The translations under genes were made by a program, and so were the position numbers. From NCBI GenBank assembly GCA_029263895.1, contig JARIDO010000024.1:1-40534 (forward strand): DNA of 40,534 bases, written 5' to 3'. Shown here piece by piece: positions 8,274-20,616 of this stretch; position 1 is the first letter of the stretch, and the number at the start of each line of letters is the position of its first letter. Origin of the DNA: Sporosarcina sp. Its GTDB lineage: Bacteria; Bacillota; Bacilli; Bacillales_A; Planococcaceae. The notes beneath the pieces were generated by a model. That model had not been told where the DNA came from. It worked only from the letters and a program-made list of their open reading frames with translations, and made no database searches.

Positions 8274-9250
8274 CACTCACTCCTCGTAGTTCCGCGTTTA
8301 ACCAACTTAACAGGAACTTGAATGTCTCTTTCTTCAAGCGCAATACCTTCAATCATTTTGATAAGCATACGAGTAACCAATGCACCCATCCGATAAATAT
8401 CTTGTGCAACAGTTGTTAACCCCGGTGTTAGCATTTCACCTAGCGAGATGCCATCAAAACCAACAATTTTCAAATCATCTGGCACTCGTAACCCAAGCGC
8501 ATGTGCAGCTTTTAATGCCCCAGCAGCAGATACATCACTACTCGCAAAAACACCATCTACCTCTGGATGCTCTTGTAAAAATTCCATTGCTACTTTTTCA
8601 GACTTCCCAAAATCAAAAGGACTCTCAATGATATGACTCGTAATCTTTTTACCGCCTATCGCTTCAAGATAACCCGCGAGTCGATCATCCGCTGGACCAA
8701 GCCCATCTGGACCACGCATGAACACAATGTGCTCACAACCCTGTTCCAATAAATGCGCAGTGCCTAGACGAGCACCTTCTTTATTGTCTGATGAAACAAC
8801 AGGAATTTCGTCATCAATCGTCCGGTCCAATGCAACAACAGGCACATCCAAGTTTTGATAATGATCCAGTTGTAATTGATTTGTCGTCACAATAAACCCT
8901 GCTACATAGTTCTGTTTTAATGTATTAATATATCGAATTTCTTTCTCAACGTCTCCATCTGAATTGCAAAGAACAACCGTATAATCATACGTCAGCGCTA
9001 TATCTTCCACCGCACGAGCGAGTTCAGGGAAAAATGGATTCATAATATCTGGAACAATTAACCCAATTAAATTCGTCTGTTTCGTGCTCAACGATCGCGC
9101 CACAAGATTGGGCGTATAATTCAACTGCTTAATCGCCACTTTAATAGTTTCTCCAGCTTCAGCACTAACATAACCTTTCTTATTTAAAAAGCGTGAAACA
9201 GTTGCAACAGAAACACCTGCCTCTTTTGCAACATCGCGTATATTAGCCAT
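8273..9250 (-). CDS. rbsR: Ribose operon repressor, LacI family
   Basis: The protein starts MANIRDVAKEAGVSVATVSR, the LacI-type helix-turn-helix, followed by the hinge helix YTPNLVARSLSTKQT and a periplasmic-binding-like effector domain (IGLIVPDIMNPFFPELARAVED, VDGVFASSDVSAAGA, IVGFDGISLGEML). It is first in the ribose operon and so probably represses its own transcription until ribose is present. The frame is open to GTG 9259, but AAAGGGTG lies 8 nt ahead of ATG 9250, which also gives the usual LacI N-terminus; 325 aa result. The palindrome at 9292-9317, directly after the promoter -10 box, is its obvious operator. Confidence 0.95.
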   Translation of the reverse strand: MANIRDVAKEAGVSVATVSRFLNKKGYVSAEAGETIKVAIKQLNYTPNLVARSLSTKQTNLIGLIVPDIMNPFFPELARAVEDIALTYDYTVVLCNSDGDVEKEIRYINTLKQNYVAGFIVTTNQLQLDHYQNLDVPVVALDRTIDDEIPVVSSDNKEGARLGTAHLLEQGCEHIVFMRGPDGLGPADDRLAGYLEAIGGKKITSHIIESPFDFGKSEKVAMEFLQEHPEVDGVFASSDVSAAGALKAAHALGLRVPDDLKIVGFDGISLGEMLTPGLTTVAQDIYRMGALVTRMLIKMIEGIALEERDIQVPVKLVKRGTTRSE

Positions 9251-9291
9251 CGCTTTCACCCTTTCAACTATCGTATGGTGATTTCAATCTA

Positions 9292-9317
9292 AGTATGTGT
9301 AACCGGTTACACATACT
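9292..9317. promoter_or_regulatory. RbsR operator, also cre-like
   Basis: A perfect 26-bp palindrome centred between 9304 and 9305, with half-site AGTATGTGTAACC. Its middle, TGTAACCGGTTACA (9298-9311), has the central CG and the spacing of a LacI-family operator and also fits the cre pattern TGNAANCGNTTNCA, so CcpA may compete for or share the site. It starts right at the -10 box. Confidence 0.85.
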
Positions 9318-9344
9318 ATACCAATTGTTCGATTTCCTTGTCAA
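9315..9344 (-). promoter_or_regulatory. Sigma-A promoter of the rbs operon
   Basis: A consensus TTGACA (9344-9339) and TATAGT (9320-9315) are separated by 18 nt on the minus strand. The -10 box overlaps the edge of the palindromic operator, so bound repressor would block polymerase. Confidence 0.8.
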
Positions 9345-9387
9345 TGGGATATTATTTAAAATTAAAAGATCGAGTGATTTTTTTGCG

Positions 9388-10180
9388 CGACCGGTAACAT
9401 CGCTCATTCGCCCGTAAATGAAAAATAGCGCACGTAAAGCGAATCACTCCGCCCGAAAACCCCTCTCATTCGCCCGTATATCTCGCAGCGCGACCGGTAA
9501 CATCGCTCAAGCGACCGTAAATGAAAAATAGCGCCCGTAAAGCGAATCACTCCGCCCGATAAACCCTCTCATTCGCCCGTATATCTCGCATCGCGCCCGG
9601 TAACATCGCTCAAGCGTCCATAAAAGTGAAATAGCGCCCATAAAGTGAACGAGCGCGCCCGATAAACTCTCTCATTCGCCCGTATATCACGCAGCGCGCC
9701 CGGTAACATCGCTCAAGCGCCCGTAAATGAAAAATAGCGCCCGTAAAGTAACTCACTCCGCCCGATAACCCCTCTCATTTGACCGTATATCTCGCAGCGC
9801 GACCGATAACATCGCTCAAGCGACCGTATAAGTAAAATATCGCCCGTAAAGTAACTCACTCCGCCCGAAAACCCCTCTCATTCGCCCGTATATCTCGCAG
9901 CGCGCCCGATAACATCGCTCAAGCGACCGTAAAACTGAAATATCGCCCGTAAAGTAACTCACTCCGCCCGATAACCCCTCTCATTCGCTCGTATATCTCG
10001 CATCGCGCCTGATAACATCGCTCATTCGCCCGTAAATGAAAAATAGCGCCCGTAAAGCGAATCATTCCGCCCGAAAAACCCTCTCATTCGCCCGTATATC
10101 TCGCAGCGCGACCGATAACATCGCTCAAGCGACCATAAAAGTAAAATAGCGCCCGTAAAGTAACTCACTCCGCCCGAAAC
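9388..10180 (+). repeat. Phased tandem array 2: 39 cores, 103-bp unit
   Basis: About 790 bp without a gene, between the rbs promoter and the leuD terminator. Cores of the form CGCCCGTAAA, CGACCGTAAA, CGCCCGATAA, CGCCCGTATA or CGACCGGTAA repeat on the plus strand. The CCG positions run from 9391 (9412, 9432, 9453, 9474, 9494 and so on) to 10174, with spacings 21, 20, 21, 21, 20 repeated exactly. Five cores make one 103-bp unit, and 9391 to 10112 equals exactly seven units. Some cores are mutated (9432 ACG; 9618 and 9638 CCA; 9989 TCG; 10009 CTG), but the spacing never changes. The inter-core segments (ACATCGCTCAAG, GAATCACTC, ACCCTCTCATT) are conserved between units. Confidence 0.95.
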
Positions 10181-10191
10181 CCCCACCCCAC

Positions 10192-10228
10192 AAAAAAATC
10201 CTACTTCGCACAATTGCGAAACAGGATC
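10192..10228 (-). terminator. Terminator of the ilv-leu operon
   Basis: On the minus strand a stem of AGGAT-type outer and TTCGCA / TGCGAA inner arms, with a small internal mismatch, is followed by seven T residues. It lies 11 nt after the leuD stop. Confidence 0.8.
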
Positions 10229-10238
10229 TAATCAATCT

Positions 10239-10823
10239 TTATATATGTTGTTCTTCATACTTCTTAATATGTGATTCATATTGGAACGTTAACGAGATTT
10301 CATCCCATCCATTCAACAACATTTGTTTATAATAGGAATCGATGCTGAAGAAGTAAGCAACACCGTCTTCTCCTGTAACCGTCTCACTTTCAAGGTTAAC
10401 GGTTACGGTGTATGCAGCGTTTTGTCCTTTTAATAACAACTCCTCAACTTCTTCAACTTCTAATGTAATTGGGAGGAGACCATTTTTCAGACAGTTGTTA
10501 TAGAAAATATCTGCAAAACTTGGAGCTATGATTACGTTAAAACCGTAATCAAGGATAGACCATGGGGCATGCTCACGCGACGAGCCGCAACCGAAGTTTT
10601 CATGTGCCACTAGAATTTGAGATGTTGAATAACGTTTATCGGCCAGAACAAAGTCTTCTTGTTCATTGCCATCCTCATCGAAACGCCAATGGTAAAAGAG
10701 AAATTCACCGAATCCAGTGCGTTCAATTCGTTTTAAAAATTCTTTTGAGATAATTTGGTCTGTATCTACGTTTTTTCTGTCTAAAGGTGTAATAACACTT
10801 GTAACTTTATTGATAGGTTTCAT
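10239..10823 (-). CDS. leuD: 3-isopropylmalate dehydratase, small subunit
   Basis: LeuD joins LeuC to isomerise 2-isopropylmalate to 3-isopropylmalate in leucine synthesis. The 194-aa protein has the swivelling-domain features [20 protein letters not shown] near the N-terminus and the substrate-contact loop [13 protein letters not shown]. The start ATG 10823 overlaps the leuC stop (ATGA, 4 nt), with GGAGGTGG nearby. It is the last gene of the operon and is followed by a terminator. Confidence 0.96.
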   Translation of the reverse strand: MKPINKVTSVITPLDRKNVDTDQIISKEFLKRIERTGFGEFLFYHWRFDEDGNEQEDFVLADKRYSTSQILVAHENFGCGSSREHAPWSILDYGFNVIIAPSFADIFYNNCLKNGLLPITLEVEEVEELLLKGQNAAYTVTVNLESETVTGEDGVAYFFSIDSYYKQMLLNGWDEISLTFQYESHIKKYEEQHI

Positions 10824-12244
10824 CGGTTTAATCCACCTCCGACTGACTGCAACTCCCGCACGTCTATGAAGTGACCAGCGATTGCTGCTGCTGCCGCCAT
10901 TGCTGGACTCATTAGATGTGTTCGTGCACCCGTTCCTTGCCGACCTTCAAAGTTCCGATTAGAAGTAGATGCACAACGCTCGCCAGCAGGAACTACATCG
11001 TCATTCATCGCTAGACACATGCTACAGCCAGATTCACGCCATTCAAAACCAGCATCAAGGAATACACGATCCAAGCCCTCGTCTTCTGCTATTTTCTTGA
11101 CTGAACGTGAGCCTGGCACAACGATTGCTGTAACATTGCGATGCACTCTTTTACCCTCAACTACCTTTGCGGCTGCTCTTAAATCACTTAAGCGTGCATT
11201 TGTGCAAGAGCCAATGAATACATGTTGAATAGCGATACCAGTCAACGGCTCACCTTCGTTTAAGTCCATATATTGAAGTGCTTTTCGCAATGCTTCTTTA
11301 TCTGATTCTGAATTGAAATCTGCAGCAACTGGTACATTAGATGAAATGCCAGAACCCATCGATGGATTTGTTCCCCAAGTAACGAATGGCTCTATTTCCG
11401 TCGCATCAATTTCAATAACTCGGTCATACGTTGCATCCTCATCAGTGGCAAGAGATAACCACTCACTCGCTACTTGGCCAAACGTCTTATCATCTTTTGG
11501 CACATGCCGCCTGCCTTTTAAATAAGCGACTGTGGTCCCATCCGGACTGATCAAACCTGCTTTCGCTCCCGCTTCAATGGACATATTACAAATGGTCATC
11601 CGTTCTTCCATTGTTAAATTACGAATCGCTTCACCTGTAAATTCAGCGATATGTCCCGTTCCGATATCGATACCGAATTTAGCTATAATTGCCAATATGA
11701 TATCTTTTGCTGTTACACCGAAACCGACTGTGCCATTAACCCGAATTTCCATCGTTTTAGGTTTTGCTTGCCATAATGTTTGTGTGGAGAGTACATGCTC
11801 AACTTCACTTGTTCCGATTCCAAACGCAATTGCACCAAACGCACCATGTGTTGACGTATGACTATCACCGCAAACGATTGTCTTTCCAGGTTGTGTTAAA
11901 CCAAGTTCGGGGCCAATAATATGGACAATGCCTTGATCTGGATGTTCTATATTCGCTAACGGAATCCCAAATTCATCACAATTAACTTGTAATGTTGAAA
12001 TTTGTTTTCGCGCAATTGGGTCATTAATCGTTGTTCGATCACGCGTTGGAACATTGTGATCCATCGTAGCAAAACATAGATCCGGTCGACGAACAGTCCG
12101 ATTTGCTAGACGAAGCCCTTCGAATGCTTGAGGAGAAGTTACTTCGTGCAATAAATGAAGGTCAATATAGAGTAAATCAGGTTTCCCCTTTTCTTCATAG
12201 ACAATATGACGTTCCCAAATCTTTTCAATTATATTTTGCGCCAT
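10820..12244 (-). CDS. leuC: 3-isopropylmalate dehydratase, large subunit
   Basis: LeuC carries the [4Fe-4S] cluster of isopropylmalate isomerase. The cluster ligands are visible: Cys347 in [12 protein letters not shown] and Cys407 and Cys410 in [11 protein letters not shown], using the ATG 12244 start. That start was chosen over an in-frame ATG at 12262 because AGGGGAG lies 8 nt upstream of 12244, giving 474 aa, the usual family size. Other blocks are [10 protein letters not shown] and [14 protein letters not shown]. It follows leuB by 39 nt and overlaps leuD by 4 nt. Confidence 0.96.
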   Translation of the reverse strand: MAQNIIEKIWERHIVYEEKGKPDLLYIDLHLLHEVTSPQAFEGLRLANRTVRRPDLCFATMDHNVPTRDRTTINDPIARKQISTLQVNCDEFGIPLANIEHPDQGIVHIIGPELGLTQPGKTIVCGDSHTSTHGAFGAIAFGIGTSEVEHVLSTQTLWQAKPKTMEIRVNGTVGFGVTAKDIILAIIAKFGIDIGTGHIAEFTGEAIRNLTMEERMTICNMSIEAGAKAGLISPDGTTVAYLKGRRHVPKDDKTFGQVASEWLSLATDEDATYDRVIEIDATEIEPFVTWGTNPSMGSGISSNVPVAADFNSESDKEALRKALQYMDLNEGEPLTGIAIQHVFIGSCTNARLSDLRAAAKVVEGKRVHRNVTAIVVPGSRSVKKIAEDEGLDRVFLDAGFEWRESGCSMCLAMNDDVVPAGERCASTSNRNFEGRQGTGARTHLMSPAMAAAAAIAGHFIDVRELQSVGGGLNR

Positions 12245-12283
12245 CAGCACTTCTCCCCTCATTCAAAGTTACTGTTTTTTTAA

Positions 12284-13384
12284 TCAAACATAAGAAAACA
12301 TAATACTGTTTGAAACAGATTGCACATCCAATTCATCCAACACTTTAGATGTCCACTCTCGAGTCGATAAAACGCGTTGACCTGGTTCTACAAGATCTGC
12401 TGTGTAAAATCCGTCTTCAAATACAGTATTCACTGCTTCTTCAATTGCAGCTGCTTCAGCTTTCATGTTAAAAGAATAATGCAACATCATCGCAACCGAT
12501 AAAATAGCTGCCGCTGGATTCGCTAATCCTAAACCAGCAATTTCTGGTGCTGAACCATGTACTGGTTCGTAAAGGCCGAAGCCATCATGCCCCATACTCG
12601 CCGAAGGTAAAACGCCCAATGAACCCGTTATAACAGAGGCTTCATCACTTAAAATATCACCGAACATATTCTCTGTTACAATGACGTCAAATTGCGCAGG
12701 ATTCGTAATCAGTTTCATGGCAGTGGAGTCAACGAGCATATGCTCGACTTCAACATCTGGATACGCTTTTTTCTTTTCTTCTACGATTTGGCGCCATAAC
12801 TTGCTCGATTCAAGAACATTTGCTTTATCGACAGAAGCAACTTTACCACTACGTAATCGGGCAATTTCAAATGACCGTTCCACGATTCGTTCAATTTCTT
12901 CACGCGTATAAACAAGTGAATCCACTGCTGATTTGTCCGTCCTACGACTTGGCTCTCCAAAATATAAACCGCCTGTTAATTCTCGAACAATTAGCATATC
13001 TACATCTTTTGCCACTTCTTCTTTTAAAGGGGAAGCATGAAGTAGAGATGGGACAGCTTTTACTGGTCTAAGATTTGCGAATAAATCGAAGTGCTTACGA
13101 ATCGCTAACAGCCCTTTTTCGGGACGTAACTCAGATGAGTTGTTATCCCATTTAGGCCCTCCGACTGCTCCGAGAAGCACAGCATCACTACTTTCACAAA
13201 GTGTTACAGTTTCTGCGGGTAAAGGATTGCTAAACAAATCAACTGCTGCACCACCAATGGAACCATACGATACGTGAAATGTATGACTGAAACGACGTCC
13301 AATCACTTCCAACACCTTTACTGCTGCTTCAGTTACTTCTGGACCAATTCCATCTCCAGGTAAAACTGCTACTCTCTTTTCCAT
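12284..13384 (-). CDS. leuB: 3-isopropylmalate dehydrogenase
   Basis: LeuB oxidises 3-isopropylmalate with NAD to the precursor of 2-oxoisocaproate. The 366 residues include the N-terminal AVLPGDGIGPEV, the substrate Arg region ELTGGLYFGEPS and the family signature NMFGDILSDEASVITGSLG. The start is ATG 13384 with AAGGAGGAG 7 nt upstream. The C-terminal tail beyond DELD (about 13 residues ending SIMFSYV) looks a little longer than I would expect and may be strain-specific. It sits between leuA and leuC in pathway order. Confidence 0.96.
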   Translation of the reverse strand: MEKRVAVLPGDGIGPEVTEAAVKVLEVIGRRFSHTFHVSYGSIGGAAVDLFSNPLPAETVTLCESSDAVLLGAVGGPKWDNNSSELRPEKGLLAIRKHFDLFANLRPVKAVPSLLHASPLKEEVAKDVDMLIVRELTGGLYFGEPSRRTDKSAVDSLVYTREEIERIVERSFEIARLRSGKVASVDKANVLESSKLWRQIVEEKKKAYPDVEVEHMLVDSTAMKLITNPAQFDVIVTENMFGDILSDEASVITGSLGVLPSASMGHDGFGLYEPVHGSAPEIAGLGLANPAAAILSVAMMLHYSFNMKAEAAAIEEAVNTVFEDGFYTADLVEPGQRVLSTREWTSKVLDELDVQSVSNSIMFSYV

Positions 13385-13427
13385 TGAACTTCTCCTCCTT
13401 ATTCATTTTAATGTAGCTGCTTTTCTA

Positions 13428-15993
<2,566 letters not shown>

Positions 15994-16018
15994 TTAGTTC
16001 CTCCTTTTAATTTTGGTT

Positions 16019-16534
16019 TTATTTTAAAATTGACAGTTGTGGTGATTGAAGTTTTTGAGTTTCCCGAACAAATGCCGTTGCACCTGTTCTTGATAATTCT
16101 TTAATGCCATACGGTCTAACTAAGTCAATAAACGCTTCAATTTTATCTGGATTTCCTGCAATTTGATAGGTGACAACATTTTTACTCGTATCGATGACGG
16201 TTGCGCGAAAAGGTTCAACAACACTATTAATTTCACTGCGTGTGTGTGGAGGGGATATAACTTTCACCAGTGCCAGTTCACGCATTACAATTGCTTTGTC
16301 AGTGATGTCCGTTACTTTAATGACATCGATTTGTTTTTGAAGCTGCTTCACAAGCTGTTCGATTTTGCGTTCTTCTTCTACGTTGACGATAAATGTCATT
16401 TTTGACATACCCGGTTGTTCTAGATGTCCGACTGAAATACTTTCAATGTTAAACTGCCTTTTCATCAGCAAGCCGGTCACACGATTCAGCACGCCACTCT
16501 GGTTGATAACCGTTACAGTAATCACACGTTTCAT
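16019..16534 (-). CDS. ilvN: Acetolactate synthase, regulatory small subunit
   Basis: The small subunit (called ilvH or ilvN) binds valine through an N-terminal ACT domain and controls IlvB. The 171-aa protein begins [21 protein letters not shown], the ACT signature, and has the C-terminal half typical of bacterial small subunits ([25 protein letters not shown]). The start ATG 16534 overlaps the ilvB stop by 4 nt (ATGA), with GGGGTGAG upstream, so the two subunits are translationally coupled. Confidence 0.95.
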   Translation of the reverse strand: MKRVITVTVINQSGVLNRVTGLLMKRQFNIESISVGHLEQPGMSKMTFIVNVEEERKIEQLVKQLQKQIDVIKVTDITDKAIVMRELALVKVISPPHTRSEINSVVEPFRATVIDTSKNVVTYQIAGNPDKIEAFIDLVRPYGIKELSRTGATAFVRETQKLQSPQLSILK

Positions 16535-18285
16535 TCACGACTCACCCCAATCATTTCGTGTAAACCTTTACCAGGCGCAATCATTGGATACACCTTTTCA
16601 TGTTTCTTCACGCGACAATCAATCAGAACAGGCTCATCTGATAATAATGCTTCTTTGAAAACCGTTTCCGCTTCTTCCAATGTTTGAATTCGATAACCTT
16701 TAATATCATAGGCTTCAGCCAATTTAACAAAATCAGGTTGAATAGGTATTAACGATTGGGAATAGCGTCCTTCATAAAATGACTCTTGCCACTGCCGAAC
16801 CATTCCAAGTACTTCATTGTTCAAAATGACAATTTTCACTGGAATACGCATCTCTTGGAGAAGGGATAATTCTTGCGTCGTCATTTGAAAACCACCATCT
16901 CCTACAATGGCAACGACTCTAGCGTTCGGTTTTGCTAACTGTGCACCAATCGCCGCTGGAAAACCAAAGCCCATCGTGCCTAAACCGCCTGATGTTACCC
17001 AATGATCTGGATTGTTTAACGAGTAATATTGCGCAGCCCACATCTGGTGTTGCCCAACATCTGTTGTAACAATCGCATTTCCTTCCGTTATGCGATGGAT
17101 TATTTCAATTGCCTGCTGCGGTAATACACAGCTAGGATCCTCGTCATACCAAAGTGGATAGGATGCTTGCATCTCACGCAAATGAACTAACCATGCAGTC
17201 GTTTCAGGTGACTTGCTTTGCTTTTTCACTAATGTTTGCAACGCGATTTTTGCATCTGCCACAATGGGAATTTCAGTTTGAACATTTTTCCCGATTTCCG
17301 CAGGATCTATATCGATATGGATAACCTTCGCATGGGGTGCAAATGTCGCTAGATTTCCTGTTAGTCGATCATCGAATCGAGCACCAATATTGAGAAGAAC
17401 ATCACATTCACTAAGAGCCATGTTCGCTGCATACGTACCATGCATACCTGCCATTCCTAGAAATAATTCATGATCTCCTTTAATACTTCCGAGCCCTAGC
17501 AACGTGTTTGTCACTGGAATTTGATGTGTTTCTACAAACTCTTTCAATTCTTCCATTGCTTGCGCATGGAGAATACCTGCGCCGGCAAGTATGAGCGGTT
17601 TCTTTCCTTCAGCTATTGCTAAACACGCCTTCTGTATTTGTAAGTAATTTGGAGTCGTTGTCGGTTGGTAACCTGGTAAATTCACTTCGACTTCTTCGTC
17701 TGTTGGTGTGAAAATCGCTGTCGAGATGTTCTTAGGAATGTCTACTACAACAGGTCCTCGTCGACCGGTAGACGCAATATGGAATGCTTCTTTAATGATG
17801 CGTGGAAAGTCTGCTACATCATTCACTTGGTAATTATGCTTTGTTATTGGTTGCGTAATACCGATGATATCCGCTTCTTGAAAAGCATCCGTACCAATTA
17901 CTGTACTAGCAACTTGACCAGTAAAAATAACAAGCGGTAACGAATCCATCATCGCGTCTGTAATTCCCGTTACCAAGTTCGTTGCACCGGGTCCAGATGT
18001 CGCCAGCACAACACCTGGTTTACCAGATACTCTGGCGTAACCTTCTGCTGCATGGATTGCTCCTTGTTCATGACGCGCAAGAACATGTCTCAACGGATTT
18101 TTATACAGAGCATCATAGATTGGAAGCACTGCTCCGCCTGGATAGCCAAATATCACGTCAACGCCTTGATCTTTTAACGCTTGAATTAGTAAATCCGCCC
18201 CATCTTTCTGTTTAACGACTAGCTCCATATCTTCCTCTGACTCCACATTGTTCTCGACTTGCTTTACTTGAACACCAGCATTCAT
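16531..18285 (-). CDS. ilvB: Acetolactate synthase, large subunit
   Basis: IlvB is the thiamine-diphosphate enzyme that makes acetolactate or acetohydroxybutyrate. It shows the three-domain layout: an N-terminal ThDP pyrimidine-binding domain with the catalytic Glu in [17 protein letters not shown], a central FAD domain ([12 protein letters not shown]), and a C-terminal [12 protein letters not shown] with the downstream NN that completes the ThDP motif. The start is ATG 18285, 7 nt from AGGAGGAG; a TTG just before it is less likely. It is the first gene behind the T-box leader, so its expression should rise when the cognate tRNA is uncharged. Confidence 0.96.
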   Translation of the reverse strand: MNAGVQVKQVENNVESEEDMELVVKQKDGADLLIQALKDQGVDVIFGYPGGAVLPIYDALYKNPLRHVLARHEQGAIHAAEGYARVSGKPGVVLATSGPGATNLVTGITDAMMDSLPLVIFTGQVASTVIGTDAFQEADIIGITQPITKHNYQVNDVADFPRIIKEAFHIASTGRRGPVVVDIPKNISTAIFTPTDEEVEVNLPGYQPTTTPNYLQIQKACLAIAEGKKPLILAGAGILHAQAMEELKEFVETHQIPVTNTLLGLGSIKGDHELFLGMAGMHGTYAANMALSECDVLLNIGARFDDRLTGNLATFAPHAKVIHIDIDPAEIGKNVQTEIPIVADAKIALQTLVKKQSKSPETTAWLVHLREMQASYPLWYDEDPSCVLPQQAIEIIHRITEGNAIVTTDVGQHQMWAAQYYSLNNPDHWVTSGGLGTMGFGFPAAIGAQLAKPNARVVAIVGDGGFQMTTQELSLLQEMRIPVKIVILNNEVLGMVRQWQESFYEGRYSQSLIPIQPDFVKLAEAYDIKGYRIQTLEEAETVFKEALLSDEPVLIDCRVKKHEKVYPMIAPGKGLHEMIGVSRE

Positions 18286-18323
18286 CAACGAACTCCTCCT
18301 TACTAGTCATTTTTGATTGTAAT

Positions 18324-18600
18324 AAAAAAGCCCTTCCCTCCCCACGCAAAGAATCCTGTTCTTTACATAGGGATGAAAAAGCTTTCATGGTACCACCCTT
18401 GTTTACGGCAAATAAGCCGCCTCGTGAATAGACAATGTCTATTCGATGCTAACGAGCATGTTATGTAACACACGCCCGAGATTGCCTACTCTGACTCCAT
18501 TTCAACAATCCACTCCGGAGTGATATCGTAAACAGTGGTATTGCCGGCTTCCAGCACGACCGGCTCTCTGGGAATACTCGAATCTGTTTACTTTTGCCCC
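18324..18600 (-). promoter_or_regulatory. T-box riboswitch leader of ilvBNC-leuABCD
   Basis: The minus strand between ilvD and ilvB carries a complete T-box leader. Stem I contains AAAAGTAAACAG, CAGAGAGCCGG and GCTGGAAGCCGG. The conserved T-box AAGGGTGGTACCATG lies at 18400-18386, where TGGT can pair with a tRNA ending ACCA. A long terminator stem with six T residues follows (18385-18324). Pairing AACAG with CTGTT leaves an internal loop with AGTA on one side and ACGAT-ATC-A on the other, so ATC (18524-18522, isoleucine) is the best specifier candidate; the assignment is moderate. It is placed after ilvD, so it controls the genes downstream only. Confidence 0.92.
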
Positions 18601-18617
18601 ATCATTGATTTTCACTA

Positions 18618-20285
18618 TTAAATTTTCATAACGCCACCCGTGCTTGCAGATGTCACTAGTTTTGAATATCTTGCGAGATATCCTTTTTTAATCTTCGGTT
18701 CAAAAGGCTTTAGTGTTGAACGTCTTACAGTTAAATCTTTTTCAGAAACTTCTAAAGCAATCGTTCGCTCTGTTAAATTAATCGAAATGATATCATCATT
18801 TTTCACTAAAGCGATCGGCCCACCTTCTGCTGCTTCCGGTGAAATATGTCCAATGGAGATACCACGAGAAGCACCTGAGAATCGACCATCTGTTATTAAA
18901 GCTACTTTTGTTCCTAAGCCACGGCCCGCAATCGCAGCTGTTGGCCCTAGCATTTCTGGCATTCCAGGACCACCTTTTGGACCTTCATAGCGGATGACAA
19001 CAACATGACCTGCTTGAACTGTTCCATCATCGATTCCCTCTTGCGCTTCTTCCTGAGATTCAAAAACAATGGCTTTTCCTCTAAATTCTTTTATAGATGC
19101 GTCAACTGCACCGACTTTTATAACACCGCCATCGGGAGCGATATTACCGAATAATACGGACAAGCCGCCTACTGGACTGTATGCATTTTCTTTACGTCGA
19201 ATGACTTGATCGTTCAAAATCGGAGAGTCTTTCACATTATCGTACAGCGTTTTACCTGTAATCGTTAGACGATCAGGATGCACCGCACCTTCAATTTCAC
19301 ATAACTCTTTTATAATGGCACTGACACCACCAGCAAGATGTACATCATGCATCGTGTAATCAGATGCTGGACTAATTTTTGATAAATACGGAATTCGTTT
19401 AGCAACTTCATTAATTTCACGGACATCATAGTCTATTTCAGCTTCATGTGCGATGGCTAGTGTATGTAAAACCGTATTTGTGGAACCACCCATTGCCATA
19501 TCAAGTGCAAAAGCATCATCGATTGTTTCCTTCGTAATGAGGTCGCGTGGTTTCACATCCTCTTTTACCATTCTTACTAAATGTTCAGCAGCCTCTTTAA
19601 TGAGTCGATGACGTTCATCTGAGGTTGCAACAATCGTACCGTTACCTGGAATCGTAACACCGAGCATTTCCATTAATGAATTCATGGAGTTCGCAGTGAA
19701 CATTCCTGAACAAGAACCACAAGTCGGACAAGCACTTTGTTCAATATCTAGTAATTCTTCCGCCGTCATCGTTCCTTGTTTATAAGAACCAACGCCTTCA
19801 AACACAGACACTAACGAAAGCGGTTTACCAGTAGCCGAAACACCACCTTCCATAGGTCCCCCTGAAACGAAAACAGAAGGTACATTCGTCCGAACCGCAG
19901 CCATTAACATGCCGGGGGTTATCTTGTCACAGTTTGGAATGTAAAACACACCATCAAACCAGTGAGCGTTAATAACTGTTTCAGCGGCATCGGCAATAAG
20001 TTCACGACTTGGTAGCGAGTAACGCATTCCTATATGCCCCATCGCAATGCCATCATCTACTCCAATCGTATTAAACTCGAATGGAATACCTCCCGCTTCA
20101 CGAATCGCGTCTTTTACGACCTCTGCAAATTTATTTAAATGCATATGACCCGGGATTATATCGATATAAGAGTTGCATACACCTATGAACGGCTTATGCA
20201 TATCTTTCATTCGGACACCCGTTGCATAAAGCAAACTTCGGTGCGGTGCCCGATCCACTCCCTTTTTGATCATGTCACTTCTCAT
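18618..20285 (-). CDS. ilvD: Dihydroxy-acid dehydratase
   Basis: IlvD dehydrates dihydroxyisovalerate and dihydroxymethylvalerate to the 2-oxo acids that precede valine, leucine and isoleucine. The 555 residues contain the iron-sulfur ligands in [11 protein letters not shown] and [20 protein letters not shown], and the C-terminal [20 protein letters not shown]. The start is ATG 20285 with GGGGAG 7 nt upstream. It opens the unit: a strong promoter and a cre site lie upstream and the T-box leader lies directly downstream. Read-through from ilvD can thus reach ilvB only when the T-box antiterminates, while ilvD itself escapes T-box control. Confidence 0.96.
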   Translation of the reverse strand: MRSDMIKKGVDRAPHRSLLYATGVRMKDMHKPFIGVCNSYIDIIPGHMHLNKFAEVVKDAIREAGGIPFEFNTIGVDDGIAMGHIGMRYSLPSRELIADAAETVINAHWFDGVFYIPNCDKITPGMLMAAVRTNVPSVFVSGGPMEGGVSATGKPLSLVSVFEGVGSYKQGTMTAEELLDIEQSACPTCGSCSGMFTANSMNSLMEMLGVTIPGNGTIVATSDERHRLIKEAAEHLVRMVKEDVKPRDLITKETIDDAFALDMAMGGSTNTVLHTLAIAHEAEIDYDVREINEVAKRIPYLSKISPASDYTMHDVHLAGGVSAIIKELCEIEGAVHPDRLTITGKTLYDNVKDSPILNDQVIRRKENAYSPVGGLSVLFGNIAPDGGVIKVGAVDASIKEFRGKAIVFESQEEAQEGIDDGTVQAGHVVVIRYEGPKGGPGMPEMLGPTAAIAGRGLGTKVALITDGRFSGASRGISIGHISPEAAEGGPIALVKNDDIISINLTERTIALEVSEKDLTVRRSTLKPFEPKIKKGYLARYSKLVTSASTGGVMKI

Positions 20286-20376
20286 AGCAATCTCCCCTAA
20301 TCAAGTCACTCACATTGATGTCCATTTACTATCATAAGAATGTGAAAAAAATCACGTACTCATTTGGATTGTTGCT

Positions 20377-20405
20377 ATCATATCGTGGATAAATCGAAGA
20401 GTCAA
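20377..20405 (-). promoter_or_regulatory. Sigma-A promoter of ilvD
   Basis: TTGACT (20405-20400), a 17-nt spacer and TATGAT (20382-20377) on the minus strand, about 90 nt before the ilvD start. A small inverted repeat (GTGA...TCAC, about 20342-20355) lies in the untranslated leader. Confidence 0.75.
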
Positions 20406-20450
20406 CAGTGTTTTTTAAATAGTCTAGCAATTTAAAATGTTCTATTAAAG

Positions 20451-20465
20451 TTGGAAACGCTTACA
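20451..20465. promoter_or_regulatory. cre site (CcpA) upstream of the ilvD promoter
   Basis: TTGGAAACGCTTACA matches the consensus WTGNAANCGNWNNCW at every fixed position. Its centre lies about 88 bp upstream of the expected ilvD transcription start, a position suited to activation. In Bacillus subtilis CcpA activates ilv-leu from an upstream cre. Confidence 0.7.
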
Positions 20466-20616
20466 TATGCAATATATCGCCATTCTTAAAAACTGCTCAA
20501 GTTGAAAATAAATTTTATCTTTTATTAATTGTGTTGAACCGTTTACTACATAAAAAAATCAACATTAAAAATGGAGTCCACTAAGAAACTCAACTAATTT
20601 AGGTTTTCCTATCATT

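Noticed and set aside
9388..10180. CRISPR array
   Set aside because: The repeated core is only about 10 bp, the intervening segments are themselves repeated, and no cas genes are present. CRISPR arrays have 23-47 bp repeats and unique spacers.
10022..10213. A 63-aa open frame on the minus strand inside array 2
   Set aside because: It is a by-product of the repeats plus terminator, with no ribosome binding site and a low-complexity product.
12262..12262. ATG start for leuC six codons upstream
   Set aside because: The Shine-Dalgarno AGGGGAG lies inside those extra codons, and the family length and cluster-cysteine numbering fit ATG 12244.
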